Shown here: piece by piece, positions 1 through 6,506 of the stretch | Numbering within the stretch: position 1 is the stretch's first letter | Layout: each line of letters begins with the position of its first letter | From: Phycisphaerales bacterium | Lineage (GTDB): Bacteria > Planctomycetota > Phycisphaerae > UBA1845 > Fen-1342 | Reading direction: 5' to 3' | Assembly: GCA_022839625.1 (NCBI GenBank) | Contig: JALHJL010000064.1 | Coordinates: forward strand, 1-19,829 | Length of the DNA: 19,829 nucleotides | Translations under genes and position numbers: made by a program | Notes under the pieces: model-generated | Told to the model about the DNA's origin: nothing | The model's database searches: none | Seen by the model: only the letters and a program-made list of their open reading frames with translations

Positions 1-50
1 CTCTGCCTATGGGCGTTGTTGGCGGGCGGGACGCCCACCCCACCCAGTAG

Positions 51-95
51 CGGCCGAACCCCTGGTCGGCCGTCGGCCGAGCAGAAGCTCGGCCG
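51..95 (-). terminator. Tandem hairpins downstream of clpC
   Basis: Two adjacent GC-rich inverted repeats lie 21-65 bp beyond the clpC stop codon. The one nearer the gene (74-95) has a perfect 9-bp stem, CGGCCGAGC pairing with GCTCGGCCG around an AGAA loop. The second (51-72) has a 7-bp stem, CGGCCGA pairing with TCGGCCG around an 8-nt loop. There is no U-tract, so an intrinsic terminator is an inference; the hairpins could instead stabilise the 3' end of the mRNA. Confidence 0.55.
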
Positions 96-115
96 CTACG
101 GCAACCTGAAGACTG

Positions 116-2644
116 CTAAGTCGTCTCAGCCCCGCTGGCGACGGGCTCGGCCTGTTCCGGCGGCGGCAAGGGCGCGTCGGCCCCCTCGAACACGAAGTGC
201 CGGGCCTCCGAATCCGGCTCGCTTTCGACCTTCACGCGGATGATGCTCTTGCCCGCGTACTTGTTGCGGAGCAGGTCCTCGGCCAGCGTGTCCTCGATCA
301 TGCTGGACAGCGTCCGCCGCAGCGGCCGCGCGCCGAACTTCTCGTCCGTACCCTTCTGGACCAGGAACTCCTTGGCGTCCGGCGTCAGCTCCAGCACCAG
401 CCCCTTGTCCTTGAGCCGCTTGTTCACCTTGGCGAGCTCGAGGTCCACGATGTTGAGCATGTCGGCGTGGGTGAGCTTGTGGAAGACGACGACCTCGTCG
501 ATGCGGTTGATGAACTCGGGCCGGAAGTTCCGCTCCAGTTCCGAGGTCAGCATCTCCTTCATCTTCTGATACGTGATCTCGTCGTCGCGCTTGATGAACC
601 CGAACGGATCCTGGCTCATGATGCGATCGGCCCCGATGTTGCTCGTCATGATCATGATCACGTTGCGGAAGTCCACGTGCCGGCCGAACGAGTCGGTCAG
701 CCGCCCTTCCTCCATGATCTGCAAAAGCATGTTGAACACGTCGGGGTGGGCCTTCTCGATCTCATCCAGCAGCACCACCGCGTACGGCCGGCGGCGGATG
801 CGCTCGGTGAGCTGCCCGCCCTCCTCGTAGCCGACGTAACCCGGCGGGGCGCCGATCAGCCGGCTGACGTTGTGCTTCTCCATGTACTCCGACATGTCGA
901 TCGTGATCATCGCGTCTTCGTCGCCGAACATGAACTCGGCCAGCGTCTTGGCCAGCAGCGTCTTGCCCACGCCGGACGGCCCCAGGAAGATGAACGAGCC
1001 CATCGGCCGGTTGGGGTCTTTCATGCCGCTGCGGCTGCGCCGCACGCTGCGGGCCACCGCGCTGATCGCCTCGTGCTGGCTGATGACCTTCTTGTGCAGC
1101 TCGTTCTCCAGCTCGAGCAGCCGGGCCGCCTCCTCCTTCTCCAGCCGCGTCAGCGGGATGCCGGTCATGCGGCTGACCACCTCGCCGACGACCAGCTCAT
1201 CGACGATGCCTTCGGCTTCCTGCGCGTTGTCCTTCCATTCGCGCTGGACGTTCTCGCGCTTCATCCGCATCGATTCGCACTTGTCGCGCAGCTCGGCGGC
1301 CCGCTCGTAGTCGGCGTTCTTGACCGCCTCGTCCTTCTCGGCGCTCAGCCGCTCGATCTCGCGTTCCAGGTCCGCCAGGTCCGGCGGCATGGTCATGCTG
1401 CGGATGCGCACGCGGGCCCCGGCCTCGTCGATCACGTCGATGGCCTTGTCCGGCAGGACGCGGCCGGTGATGTAGCGGTGCGACAGCTCGGTGGCGGACT
1501 TCAGGGCCTCCTCGGTGATGTGCACGCGGTGATGGGCCTCGTACCGGTCGCGCAGCCCGCGCAGGATGTCCAGCGTGTGCTCGACCGACGGCTCATCCAC
1601 GTGAATCGGCTGAAAGCGCCGGGCCAGCGCGGCGTCCTTCTCGATGTACTTGCGAAACTCGTCGAACGTCGTGGCCCCGATGCACTGGATCTCGCCGCGC
1701 GACAGGGCCGGCTTGAGCACGTTCGAGGCGTCGATCGCCCCCTCCGCACCGCCCGCCCCGACCAGCGTGTGCAGCTCGTCGATGAACAGGATCACGTTCC
1801 GCGCCCGGCGAACCTCGTTCATGACCGCCTTGATCCGCTCCTCGAACTGCCCCCGGTACTTCGTGCCGGCGACCATCATCGCCAGGTCCAGAATCACGAT
1901 CCGCCGCTCGTGCAGCAGCTCGGGCACCTGGCGGTTGATGATCTTCTGCGCCAGACCCTCCACGATCGCGGTCTTGCCCACGCCGGCCTCGCCCAGGAGA
2001 ACCGGGTTGTTTTTCATGCGGCGGCAGAGGACGGTGATGACGCGCTCGATCTCAGCGGCGCGTCCAATGCAGGGGTCGAGCTTGCCTTCGCGGGCCAGCT
2101 CCGTCAAATCGCGGCCGAACGAATCCAGCGCGGGGGTCTTGCTCTTGCCTTTCTTGCCGGCCATCTCGCCCGGCGGGGCCGCGGCGCTGGCCTCCTCCGT
2201 TTCCACGCCAGCCCCCAGGAGGTTGAGGACCTCTTCGCGAACGTCATCCAGCTTGAGGCCCAGGTTCATGAGCACCTGGGCCGCGACGCCGTCCTGCTCG
2301 CGCAGCAAGCCCAGCAGCAGATGCTCAGTGCCCACGTAATTGTGGTTGAGTTGACGGGCCTCTTCAATCGCGTACTCGATGACGCGTTTGGCCCGCGGCG
2401 TCTGGGGCAGCTTGCCCATGGTCACGGTCTCGGGCCCGCTCTTAACGAGCTTCTCGACCTCCAGGCGCACCTTGCGGAGGTCCACGCCGAGGTTCTTCAG
2501 CACGTTGGCCCCGACCCCGGAGCCTTCCTTGACCAGCCCGAGCAGGATGTGCTCGGTGCCGATGTACTCGTGGTTGAAGCGCTGCGCCTCTTGATTGGCC
2601 AGCGCCATCACTTTCCGCGCACGATCCGTGAAGCGTTCAAACAT
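116..2644 (-). CDS. clpC: ATP-dependent Clp protease ATP-binding subunit ClpC
   Basis: An 842-residue class I Clp/Hsp100 unfoldase, full length for ClpC. It feeds unfolded proteins into ClpP in the cytosol. The N domain has two Clp-N repeats (about residues 1-145). The first AAA+ module has Walker A GEAGVGKT (218-225) and Walker B ILFIDE (285-290). A UVR-type coiled-coil middle segment (about 420-465) marks it as ClpC rather than ClpA. The second AAA+ module has Walker A GPSGVGKT (555-562) and Walker B VVLLDE (623-628). The segment SQDPFGF (about 677-683) sits where the ClpP-docking (V/I)GF loop is expected. The start MFERFTDRARKV is the usual ClpC N-terminus; GAGG and GGAG lie just upstream. 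The C-terminal tail (about 815-842) is acidic and Pro-rich. No mcsA/mcsB or clpP is beside it. It appears monocistronic, with its own promoter. Confidence 0.97.
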   Translation of the reverse strand: MFERFTDRARKVMALANQEAQRFNHEYIGTEHILLGLVKEGSGVGANVLKNLGVDLRKVRLEVEKLVKSGPETVTMGKLPQTPRAKRVIEYAIEEARQLNHNYVGTEHLLLGLLREQDGVAAQVLMNLGLKLDDVREEVLNLLGAGVETEEASAAAPPGEMAGKKGKSKTPALDSFGRDLTELAREGKLDPCIGRAAEIERVITVLCRRMKNNPVLLGEAGVGKTAIVEGLAQKIINRQVPELLHERRIVILDLAMMVAGTKYRGQFEERIKAVMNEVRRARNVILFIDELHTLVGAGGAEGAIDASNVLKPALSRGEIQCIGATTFDEFRKYIEKDAALARRFQPIHVDEPSVEHTLDILRGLRDRYEAHHRVHITEEALKSATELSHRYITGRVLPDKAIDVIDEAGARVRIRSMTMPPDLADLEREIERLSAEKDEAVKNADYERAAELRDKCESMRMKRENVQREWKDNAQEAEGIVDELVVGEVVSRMTGIPLTRLEKEEAARLLELENELHKKVISQHEAISAVARSVRRSRSGMKDPNRPMGSFIFLGPSGVGKTLLAKTLAEFMFGDEDAMITIDMSEYMEKHNVSRLIGAPPGYVGYEEGGQLTERIRRRPYAVVLLDEIEKAHPDVFNMLLQIMEEGRLTDSFGRHVDFRNVIMIMTSNIGADRIMSQDPFGFIKRDDEITYQKMKEMLTSELERNFRPEFINRIDEVVVFHKLTHADMLNIVDLELAKVNKRLKDKGLVLELTPDAKEFLVQKGTDEKFGARPLRRTLSSMIEDTLAEDLLRNKYAGKSIIRVKVESEPDSEARHFVFEGADAPLPPPEQAEPVASGAETT

Positions 2645-2856
2645 GCCTCAGGGTCTCCAGGCGGCCTGCTGGGCCGGTACCAGGTGCTCGGCCGATCATT
2701 CGCCGAGTTCTGGGACGTTGGGCCACCGGTCAATTCTAGTCCGCGCCGACCGGGCCAGCAACCGCGGCCACGTCGCCGCTCTCGTTATCGACTACGTGGC
2801 GCCCCACAATCAGCTTGCACGCGTGGTGAGGAAGCGGTGGCCGGCGGCTGCATTTC
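2645..2856. other. Intergenic region with clpC leader
   Basis: This 212-bp gap separates clpC from the membrane/TPR gene upstream on the same strand. It holds the clpC promoter described separately and about 80 nt of leader. I see no CIRCE element (TTAGCACTC-N9-GAGTGCTAA) or other classical heat-shock operator, and no convincing terminator for the upstream gene. Confidence 0.6.
2733..2761 (-). promoter_or_regulatory. Putative sigma-70-type promoter of clpC
   Basis: On the minus strand TTGCTG (2756-2761) is followed after exactly 17 bp by TAGAAT (2733-2738). These match the -35 (TTGACA) and -10 (TATAAT) consensus at four and five of six positions. Transcription would start near 2726, giving a leader of about 80 nt before the clpC ATG. 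The match suggests housekeeping sigma-factor control. Confidence 0.6.
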
Positions 2857-3405
2857 CTACAGGCCACCCAGCAGCCGCGCGCCGTCGAGAATCTGCTGCT
2901 TGTACAAGCCGTGGCAGTCGAGTTGGCGCAGTTGCTGCCAAGCCGCCCGCGCCCCCGGCACGTCCCCGGCCACCGTCAGGGCCTGCGCCAGCCGATAAGT
3001 CACCAGCAAATCGTCGGGAGCTTCGTCCACCAGGGGGCGCAACAGCGCGGCCGCCTGGGCCGCGTCGCCGCGGTCCAGCAACTCCTGCGACTGCCACAGG
3101 AGCCGCCGGCGGGCACGCTCGGACGCCTGGGCCCGCCACGCGCGGACGCAGCCGGCGCAGCGCACCTGCGCCCCCACGTAGGCGCCCGCCGCCGTGCCGA
3201 TCGCCAGCGCCTGCGCCGTCGCTGAGAAATCGTCCGGCACCAGCAGGACCGCGGCGAGCGCGAAGTTTGCGCACACGGCGAACACCAGCCCGCCCAGCAG
3301 CCCGGACGCAAGGGCGCCGACCAGGATCATCCCGCTTCCCGGGAGAACCAGATTCGCCCAGAGCGCCCAACGCTCCAGCGCGCTACTCGGCTCGGCGGCT
3401 GCCAT
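2857..3405 (-). CDS. Membrane protein with C-terminal TPR-like repeats
   Basis: A 182-residue protein of unknown function. The N-terminal third is hydrophobic: about residues 15-57 (NLVLPGSGMILVGALASG onward) give one or two membrane segments, and residues 65-82 (ALAIGTAAGAYVGAQV) give another. A CAGC pair follows directly. The remainder is soluble and helical, with at least two TPR-like helix pairs (LLDRGDAAQAAALLRPLVDEAP, then LAQALTVAGDVPGARAAWQQL), a form typical of protein-protein scaffolds. I chose the ATG at 3405; the frame stays open upstream to 3471, but that extension is a basic low-complexity run inside the neighbouring gene. The start lies 23 bp inside the 3' end of the glycosyltransferase, so the two are probably cotranscribed and translationally coupled. 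A role in envelope glycan assembly is only an inference from this context. Confidence 0.75.
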   Translation of the reverse strand: MAAAEPSSALERWALWANLVLPGSGMILVGALASGLLGGLVFAVCANFALAAVLLVPDDFSATAQALAIGTAAGAYVGAQVRCAGCVRAWRAQASERARRRLLWQSQELLDRGDAAQAAALLRPLVDEAPDDLLVTYRLAQALTVAGDVPGARAAWQQLRQLDCHGLYKQQILDGARLLGGL

Positions 3406-4540
3406 TGCTCTTCTCCCGCGACGCTGACGGCGTTTCCCGCTTCCGCCGCCACAGAGCCTCATACAGCCCAACGAGCCGTCCGACCAGCTCGTGAACGGAG
3501 CAGTGGGCGTGGACGTATTCGGCGGCCAGGGACCCCAGCTCCCGCGCGCGCTGCGGCTGCTCGATCGCCCGCATCATCAGGTAGGCCAGCTCCACCGCCG
3601 ATCCCGGCGTAAACTGCCACGCGGTGCGGTCCTCAACGAACCATTCGGCCGGCTGATCGCGGGCGGCGATCACCAGCTTTCCGAGCCCCATCGCCAGGAG
3701 CGGCACAATGGACAGCTCGCGCTGCGGGCCGGGCACCACGTAGGCGTCCACGTGGGGCAACACTCGCTCCCACAACCGCGGGTCGTCCACGAGCGACATG
3801 GCCCCTTGCACGTGCCGGGCCCGCATCCGCCGCCAAACAGCCGTCATCCGCCGCCCCCGCCCGACCACGGCCACGTGGACATCGCTGCTCGCACGGCGTA
3901 GCTCGGCCACGGCGTCGATCAGCACCCCGAGGCCCCGCGATTCCGACAAAGGGGCGGCACACAGCACGCTGAAGGTATGTCCGGGCGGGAGTTGGCTGGG
4001 CGGGCGCGGCGGCGGCGCGATCGCCGGCCGCGCAATGAAGCAACGACCCGCCGCCGTCGGGAAGCGCGTGAGCAACGGCGTCGCCAGCAGCCGCGAGGAA
4101 AAGACGATGTACTGGTCGTCGCGCCAGCTTCCGCGCAACAGACGCGCGACGTGCGCCGCTCCGAGGGCGTGCACGAGCAGCGGGACGCCGCTGCGCAACG
4201 ACCACCGTCGCAGCCGCCACAGCCCTGCCGTCCCCCACAAGTGTGCGAGCTGCGGCCGTGGATCGACGTATGCCCGCAAGTATTCATCGAAATCCCATGC
4301 GCGCCAGCCGCTCAAGTGCCGCCGCCAGTGGCACGCGATGGGCGTGCCGGCGAGGCGGGCCATCATCTCCTCGTCGTCGGTCACGACCGAGGTTCGCACG
4401 CCCGAGGCACACAGGCCCTGCCACACCTGGGTCAGCATCGGCCCGAAGCGCAGACATACGTCTTGCTCCGCCACGTGCAGGACGTGCCCGACCGGCGGCA
4501 CAGCGCCCTGAGCAGGAACCGGATCGCGGTTGTCGGCCAT
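3383..4540 (-). CDS. Glycosyltransferase, GT4-like (GT-B fold)
   Basis: A 385-residue protein resembling GT-B glycosyltransferases of the GT4/glycos_transf_1 type, which move a sugar from a nucleotide donor to a lipid or glycan acceptor. The N-terminal half begins with HVLHVAEQDVCLRFGPML (19-36) and contains LLVHALGAAH (121-130). The C-terminal donor-binding half starts near residue 189 and includes LSESRGLGVLIDAV (198-211) and VHVAVVGRGRRM (221-232). The usual EX7E signature is degenerate: RELSIVPLLAMG (274-285) has Leu282 where the second Glu normally precedes AM. Family membership is therefore clear from layout, but donor specificity and even activity are uncertain. The start at MADNRDP (4540) was chosen over an ATG nine codons upstream, which abuts the A/T-rich repeat. 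The stop overlaps the membrane/TPR gene. Confidence 0.8.
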   Translation of the reverse strand: MADNRDPVPAQGAVPPVGHVLHVAEQDVCLRFGPMLTQVWQGLCASGVRTSVVTDDEEMMARLAGTPIACHWRRHLSGWRAWDFDEYLRAYVDPRPQLAHLWGTAGLWRLRRWSLRSGVPLLVHALGAAHVARLLRGSWRDDQYIVFSSRLLATPLLTRFPTAAGRCFIARPAIAPPPRPPSQLPPGHTFSVLCAAPLSESRGLGVLIDAVAELRRASSDVHVAVVGRGRRMTAVWRRMRARHVQGAMSLVDDPRLWERVLPHVDAYVVPGPQRELSIVPLLAMGLGKLVIAARDQPAEWFVEDRTAWQFTPGSAVELAYLMMRAIEQPQRARELGSLAAEYVHAHCSVHELVGRLVGLYEALWRRKRETPSASREKSNGSRRAE

Positions 4541-4567
4541 CGGACGCGCAGGATAGCACGCCCTCAT

Positions 4568-4680
4568 GGATTTTGGATTTTGGATTTCAGATTTTGGATT
4601 GCCCGGTGCGTGCCGCGATCTCCTCTGTGTACGCCCAGCGCGGGCCAATCCAAGATCGAAGATCTGAGATCCGAAATGAG
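4568..4680. repeat. A/T-rich short repeats in inverted arrangement between two genes
   Basis: Direct iterations of GGATTTTGGATTT and GATTTTGGATT (about 4568-4602) are followed by a diverged inverted copy, roughly CCAATCCAAGATCGAAGATC onward (about 4646-4680). The two arms are separated by about 45 bp. Both are conspicuously A/T-rich against the surrounding GC-rich sequence. They lie between the stop of the membrane-anchored gene and the start of the glycosyltransferase, both on the minus strand, and could fold as a long imperfect hairpin. From memory, repeats of this appearance are common between genes in planctomycete genomes; this was not checked. Confidence 0.7.
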
Positions 4681-5298
4681 TTACGGGGCCGCGATGCGCG
4701 CCTCGAACTCGGCCTTCAGCTCCGGGTCGGCCAGGATCGCCGCGACCCGCCCCGCCAGGGCGTGCCCGTAGGCCAGCCCCATCTGCCGTTCCTGCTCGGT
4801 CGTCTTCTGTAGCAGCGTACTCAGCAGGTCCTGCTGGGCATCCGCAACGGGGCCGGCGATGCTCTTCTCGATCCGCACGCTGCCCAGCAGCCGGGACAGC
4901 CGGTTGTAGGCGACGATCCGCTCGTCGAGATACGGCTGCCGCTGGGGCTCGGGCAGCTCGTGGTACCGCTGAATGTCGTCCATTACCAGTGGCTTGAAGG
5001 CGTCGAACAGGTGCTCGCGAAAGGCCTTCTGATCCTCCGGACTGGACACGCGGTACTCGGCCGCGAAGCGGTTGCGAAACGCCTCGTCCCGCACCAGCCG
5101 CGCTACCTGCGCTTGGAGGAAGACCTCGCGCCGCTTGCGCTCCAGGCGCGGCAGCCCCTTGCGGTGAACGATGAACTGCGCCACCGCATCGGGCGCCGCG
5201 GCCGGCCCGGGTACCGCGGGCACCAGCAGCACCTCCGTCACCAGCAGCCAAAGGCCCCCCAGCACAATGACCGGCGCCACGCACGTCGTCGCGAGCAT
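4681..5298 (-). CDS. Membrane-anchored helical protein of unknown function
   Basis: A 205-residue protein that I do not recognise. An N-terminal membrane segment (about residues 5-30, VAPVIVLGGLWLLVTEVLLV) is followed by an Ala/Pro linker. The rest (about 40-205) is highly charged and predicted mostly helical, with LPRLERKRREVFLQAQVARL and EDQKAFREHLFDAFKPLV. One N-terminal anchor suggests the helical part lies in the periplasm or cytosol; orientation is not clear. There is no lipobox and no catalytic motif. The start MLATTCVAP (5298) was chosen because it begins the hydrophobic segment. The frame stays open further upstream, but that part would overlap the divergent phosphoesterase gene. The 73-bp gap to that gene should hold both promoters. 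It is separated from the downstream glycosyltransferase by the A/T-rich repeat, so joint transcription is uncertain. Confidence 0.7.
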   Translation of the reverse strand: MLATTCVAPVIVLGGLWLLVTEVLLVPAVPGPAAAPDAVAQFIVHRKGLPRLERKRREVFLQAQVARLVRDEAFRNRFAAEYRVSSPEDQKAFREHLFDAFKPLVMDDIQRYHELPEPQRQPYLDERIVAYNRLSRLLGSVRIEKSIAGPVADAQQDLLSTLLQKTTEQERQMGLAYGHALAGRVAAILADPELKAEFEARIAAP

Positions 5299-5314
5299 CA
5301 CACGCCGTAGCTGG

Positions 5315-5320
5315 TACAAT
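5315..5320 (+). promoter_or_regulatory. Putative -10 box (GGTACAAT element)
   Basis: TACAAT, within GGTACAAT (5313-5320), matches the -10 consensus at five of six positions. It sits 51 nt before the ATG of the phosphoesterase-domain gene, in the divergent intergenic region. No good -35 hexamer is found 16-18 bp upstream. The same GGTACAAT octamer recurs before the mannose synthase gene. Confidence 0.45.
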
Positions 5321-5371
5321 CGTCGGGCGGAATCCGAGCCCACGGCAACCCTCGCCGGTGAAGAACCACGG

Positions 5372-5752
5372 ATGTTCGTCGTGCTCGAACATGATACCAC
5401 GCGTGCCGCGGGTCTTCCGCCAGACCAGCGCGGTTTGCACTGGGACCTGCTGATCGAGGTGCCCGGCGGCGAGCGATTGCCGACCTGGCGCCTGGCGCGC
5501 AACCCGCTTGATGCCGCGGACGAGACTCCCGCGCAGCGCCTGCCCGATCACCGCCGGTTCTATCTCGACCATGAAGGCGAGGTGGCCGGCGACCGCGGCA
5601 CCGTCCGCCGACTCGACCGCGGGAGCGCGACCCTTGAGCACTGCACGGAGGACCGGGTAGTCATGGTGCTCGCCGGCCGGCGCTTGCGCGGCCGGTTCGA
5701 GATCGTTCGCCTGGCCGCGGGGACGGCGGTGTTTCGGCGCGTCAGACCGTAA
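5372..5752 (+). CDS. Stand-alone LigD-type 3'-phosphoesterase (PE) domain protein
   Basis: A 126-residue protein consisting of one domain similar to the N-terminal 3'-phosphoesterase domain of DNA ligase D (Pfam LigD_N). In LigD that domain removes 3'-ribonucleotides and 3'-phosphates to heal break ends during non-homologous end joining. The core motif HDxTR...HYDFRLE appears as HDTTR (7-11), then about ten inserted residues, then HWDLLIEV (23-30). This keeps His7, His23 and Asp25, but the following Arg is replaced by Leu. The downstream motif DHxxxYxxxEG appears as DHRRFYLDHEG (59-69), keeping His60 and Tyr64. The fold ends with LRGRFEIVRL (105-114), as in LigD. No polymerase or ligase domain is attached and no Ku gene is in the window. 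It is divergent from the membrane-anchored gene. Activity is inferred, not shown. Confidence 0.75.
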   Translation: MFVVLEHDTTRAAGLPPDQRGLHWDLLIEVPGGERLPTWRLARNPLDAADETPAQRLPDHRRFYLDHEGEVAGDRGTVRRLDRGSATLEHCTEDRVVMVLAGRRLRGRFEIVRLAAGTAVFRRVRP

Positions 5753-5772
5753 TCCCGGGCGTGGACTGCCGG

Positions 5773-5778
5773 TACAAT
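5773..5778 (+). promoter_or_regulatory. Putative -10 box of the mannose synthase gene
   Basis: A second GGTACAAT (5771-5778) lies only 9 nt before the ATG at 5787. A transcript starting about 7 nt downstream of the box would be nearly leaderless for that ATG. If translation starts at the in-frame ATG at 5802, the leader would be about 17 nt and would contain AGGA. No strong -35 is visible. Confidence 0.45.
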
Positions 5779-5786
5779 CCCCGTTT

Positions 5787-6506
5787 ATGGCGCAGGACGC
5801 GATGTCTGTGACGGTCGTGGTGCCGACGTACAACGAGCGCGACAACCTCGCGCCGCTGGCGCAGCGGTTGTTCGCGGCGCTGGCCCCTCAGCACTGCGAG
5901 CTGCTGATCGTTGACGACGATTCGCCGGACGGCACCGCCGCCGCCGCCGAGGAGTTGGGGCGGTCGTTGCCCGTGCGGTGCCTCGTGCGCCGCGGCGAGC
6001 GCGGACTGGCGACGGCGGTCATCGCGGGGCTGCGCGCGGCGCGCGGCGCGCACGTGGTGGTCATGGACGCCGACTTGTCGCACCCTCCGGAGAGCGTCCC
6101 CGCGTTGCTGGCCGCCCTGCATGACCCGAGTGTGCCGATGGCGATCGGGAGCCGGTTTGTGGCGGGCGGCCGCGTGGACCTGCACTGGCCGTGGTACCGC
6201 CGGCTGAACAGCCTGGTGGGGCGCTTGCTGGCCCGGCCGCTGACGCCCGTGCGCGACATGATGTCGGGCTTCTTCTGCGTCCGCCGGCACGAAGTCAACT
6301 TGGACAAGCTCCGCCCCGTGGGGTACAAGATCGCGCTGGAGCTGATCGTGCGACACGGCTGGCAGAACGTGATGGAAGTCCCGATTGCCTTTCGTGACCG
6401 GGCCGCCGGCCGAACCAAGTTGAACCTGGCCGAGCAGCTCCGCTACCTGCGGCATCTGGTCCGACTGTACTCCTTCGTGCTGCGCGGCGGAGCACGTCGG
6501 CCATGA
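5787..6506 (+). CDS. Polyprenol-phosphate mannose synthase-like GT2 (DPM1-type)
   Basis: A 239-residue GT-A fold glycosyltransferase of family GT2. It resembles dolichol/polyprenol monophosphomannose synthase, which transfers mannose from GDP-mannose to a polyprenyl phosphate at the cytosolic membrane face. Diagnostic parts are VVVPTYNERDNL (10-21), IVDDDSPDGT (41-50), the metal-binding DADLSHPPE (94-102) and GSRFVAGG (near 117-124). The conserved DMMSGFFCVRR (near 151-161) and GYKIALELIVRHGWQNVMEVPIAF-type core follow. There are no C-terminal membrane segments, so it is the short soluble form. The start at 5787 gives MAQDAMSVTV. An ATG five codons later (5802), preceded by AGGA, is an equally possible start. 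Its stop overlaps the next gene's start by 4 bp (ATGA), and GT87 enzymes use polyprenyl-phosphate sugars, which supports a shared pathway. Confidence 0.88.
   Translation: MAQDAMSVTVVVPTYNERDNLAPLAQRLFAALAPQHCELLIVDDDSPDGTAAAAEELGRSLPVRCLVRRGERGLATAVIAGLRAARGAHVVVMDADLSHPPESVPALLAALHDPSVPMAIGSRFVAGGRVDLHWPWYRRLNSLVGRLLARPLTPVRDMMSGFFCVRRHEVNLDKLRPVGYKIALELIVRHGWQNVMEVPIAFRDRAAGRTKLNLAEQLRYLRHLVRLYSFVLRGGARRP

Noticed and set aside
2645..2856. CIRCE or CtsR operator before clpC
   Set aside because: No TTAGCACTC/GAGTGCTAA pair and no CtsR-type heptad direct repeat is present in the leader.
197..2998. Open frame of 933 codons on the plus strand opposite clpC
   Set aside because: It is a shadow of clpC produced by the strong G/C third-position bias. 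Its His/Asp/Val/Leu-rich translation has no domain, and the minus-strand protein is unmistakably ClpC.
4540..5845. Extension of the glycosyltransferase frame far upstream to form an 820-residue fusion
   Set aside because: The extra part is antisense or out of frame to two other credible genes, is Gly/Ala/Arg-rich, and includes the A/T-rich repeat read as NPKSEIQNPKS.
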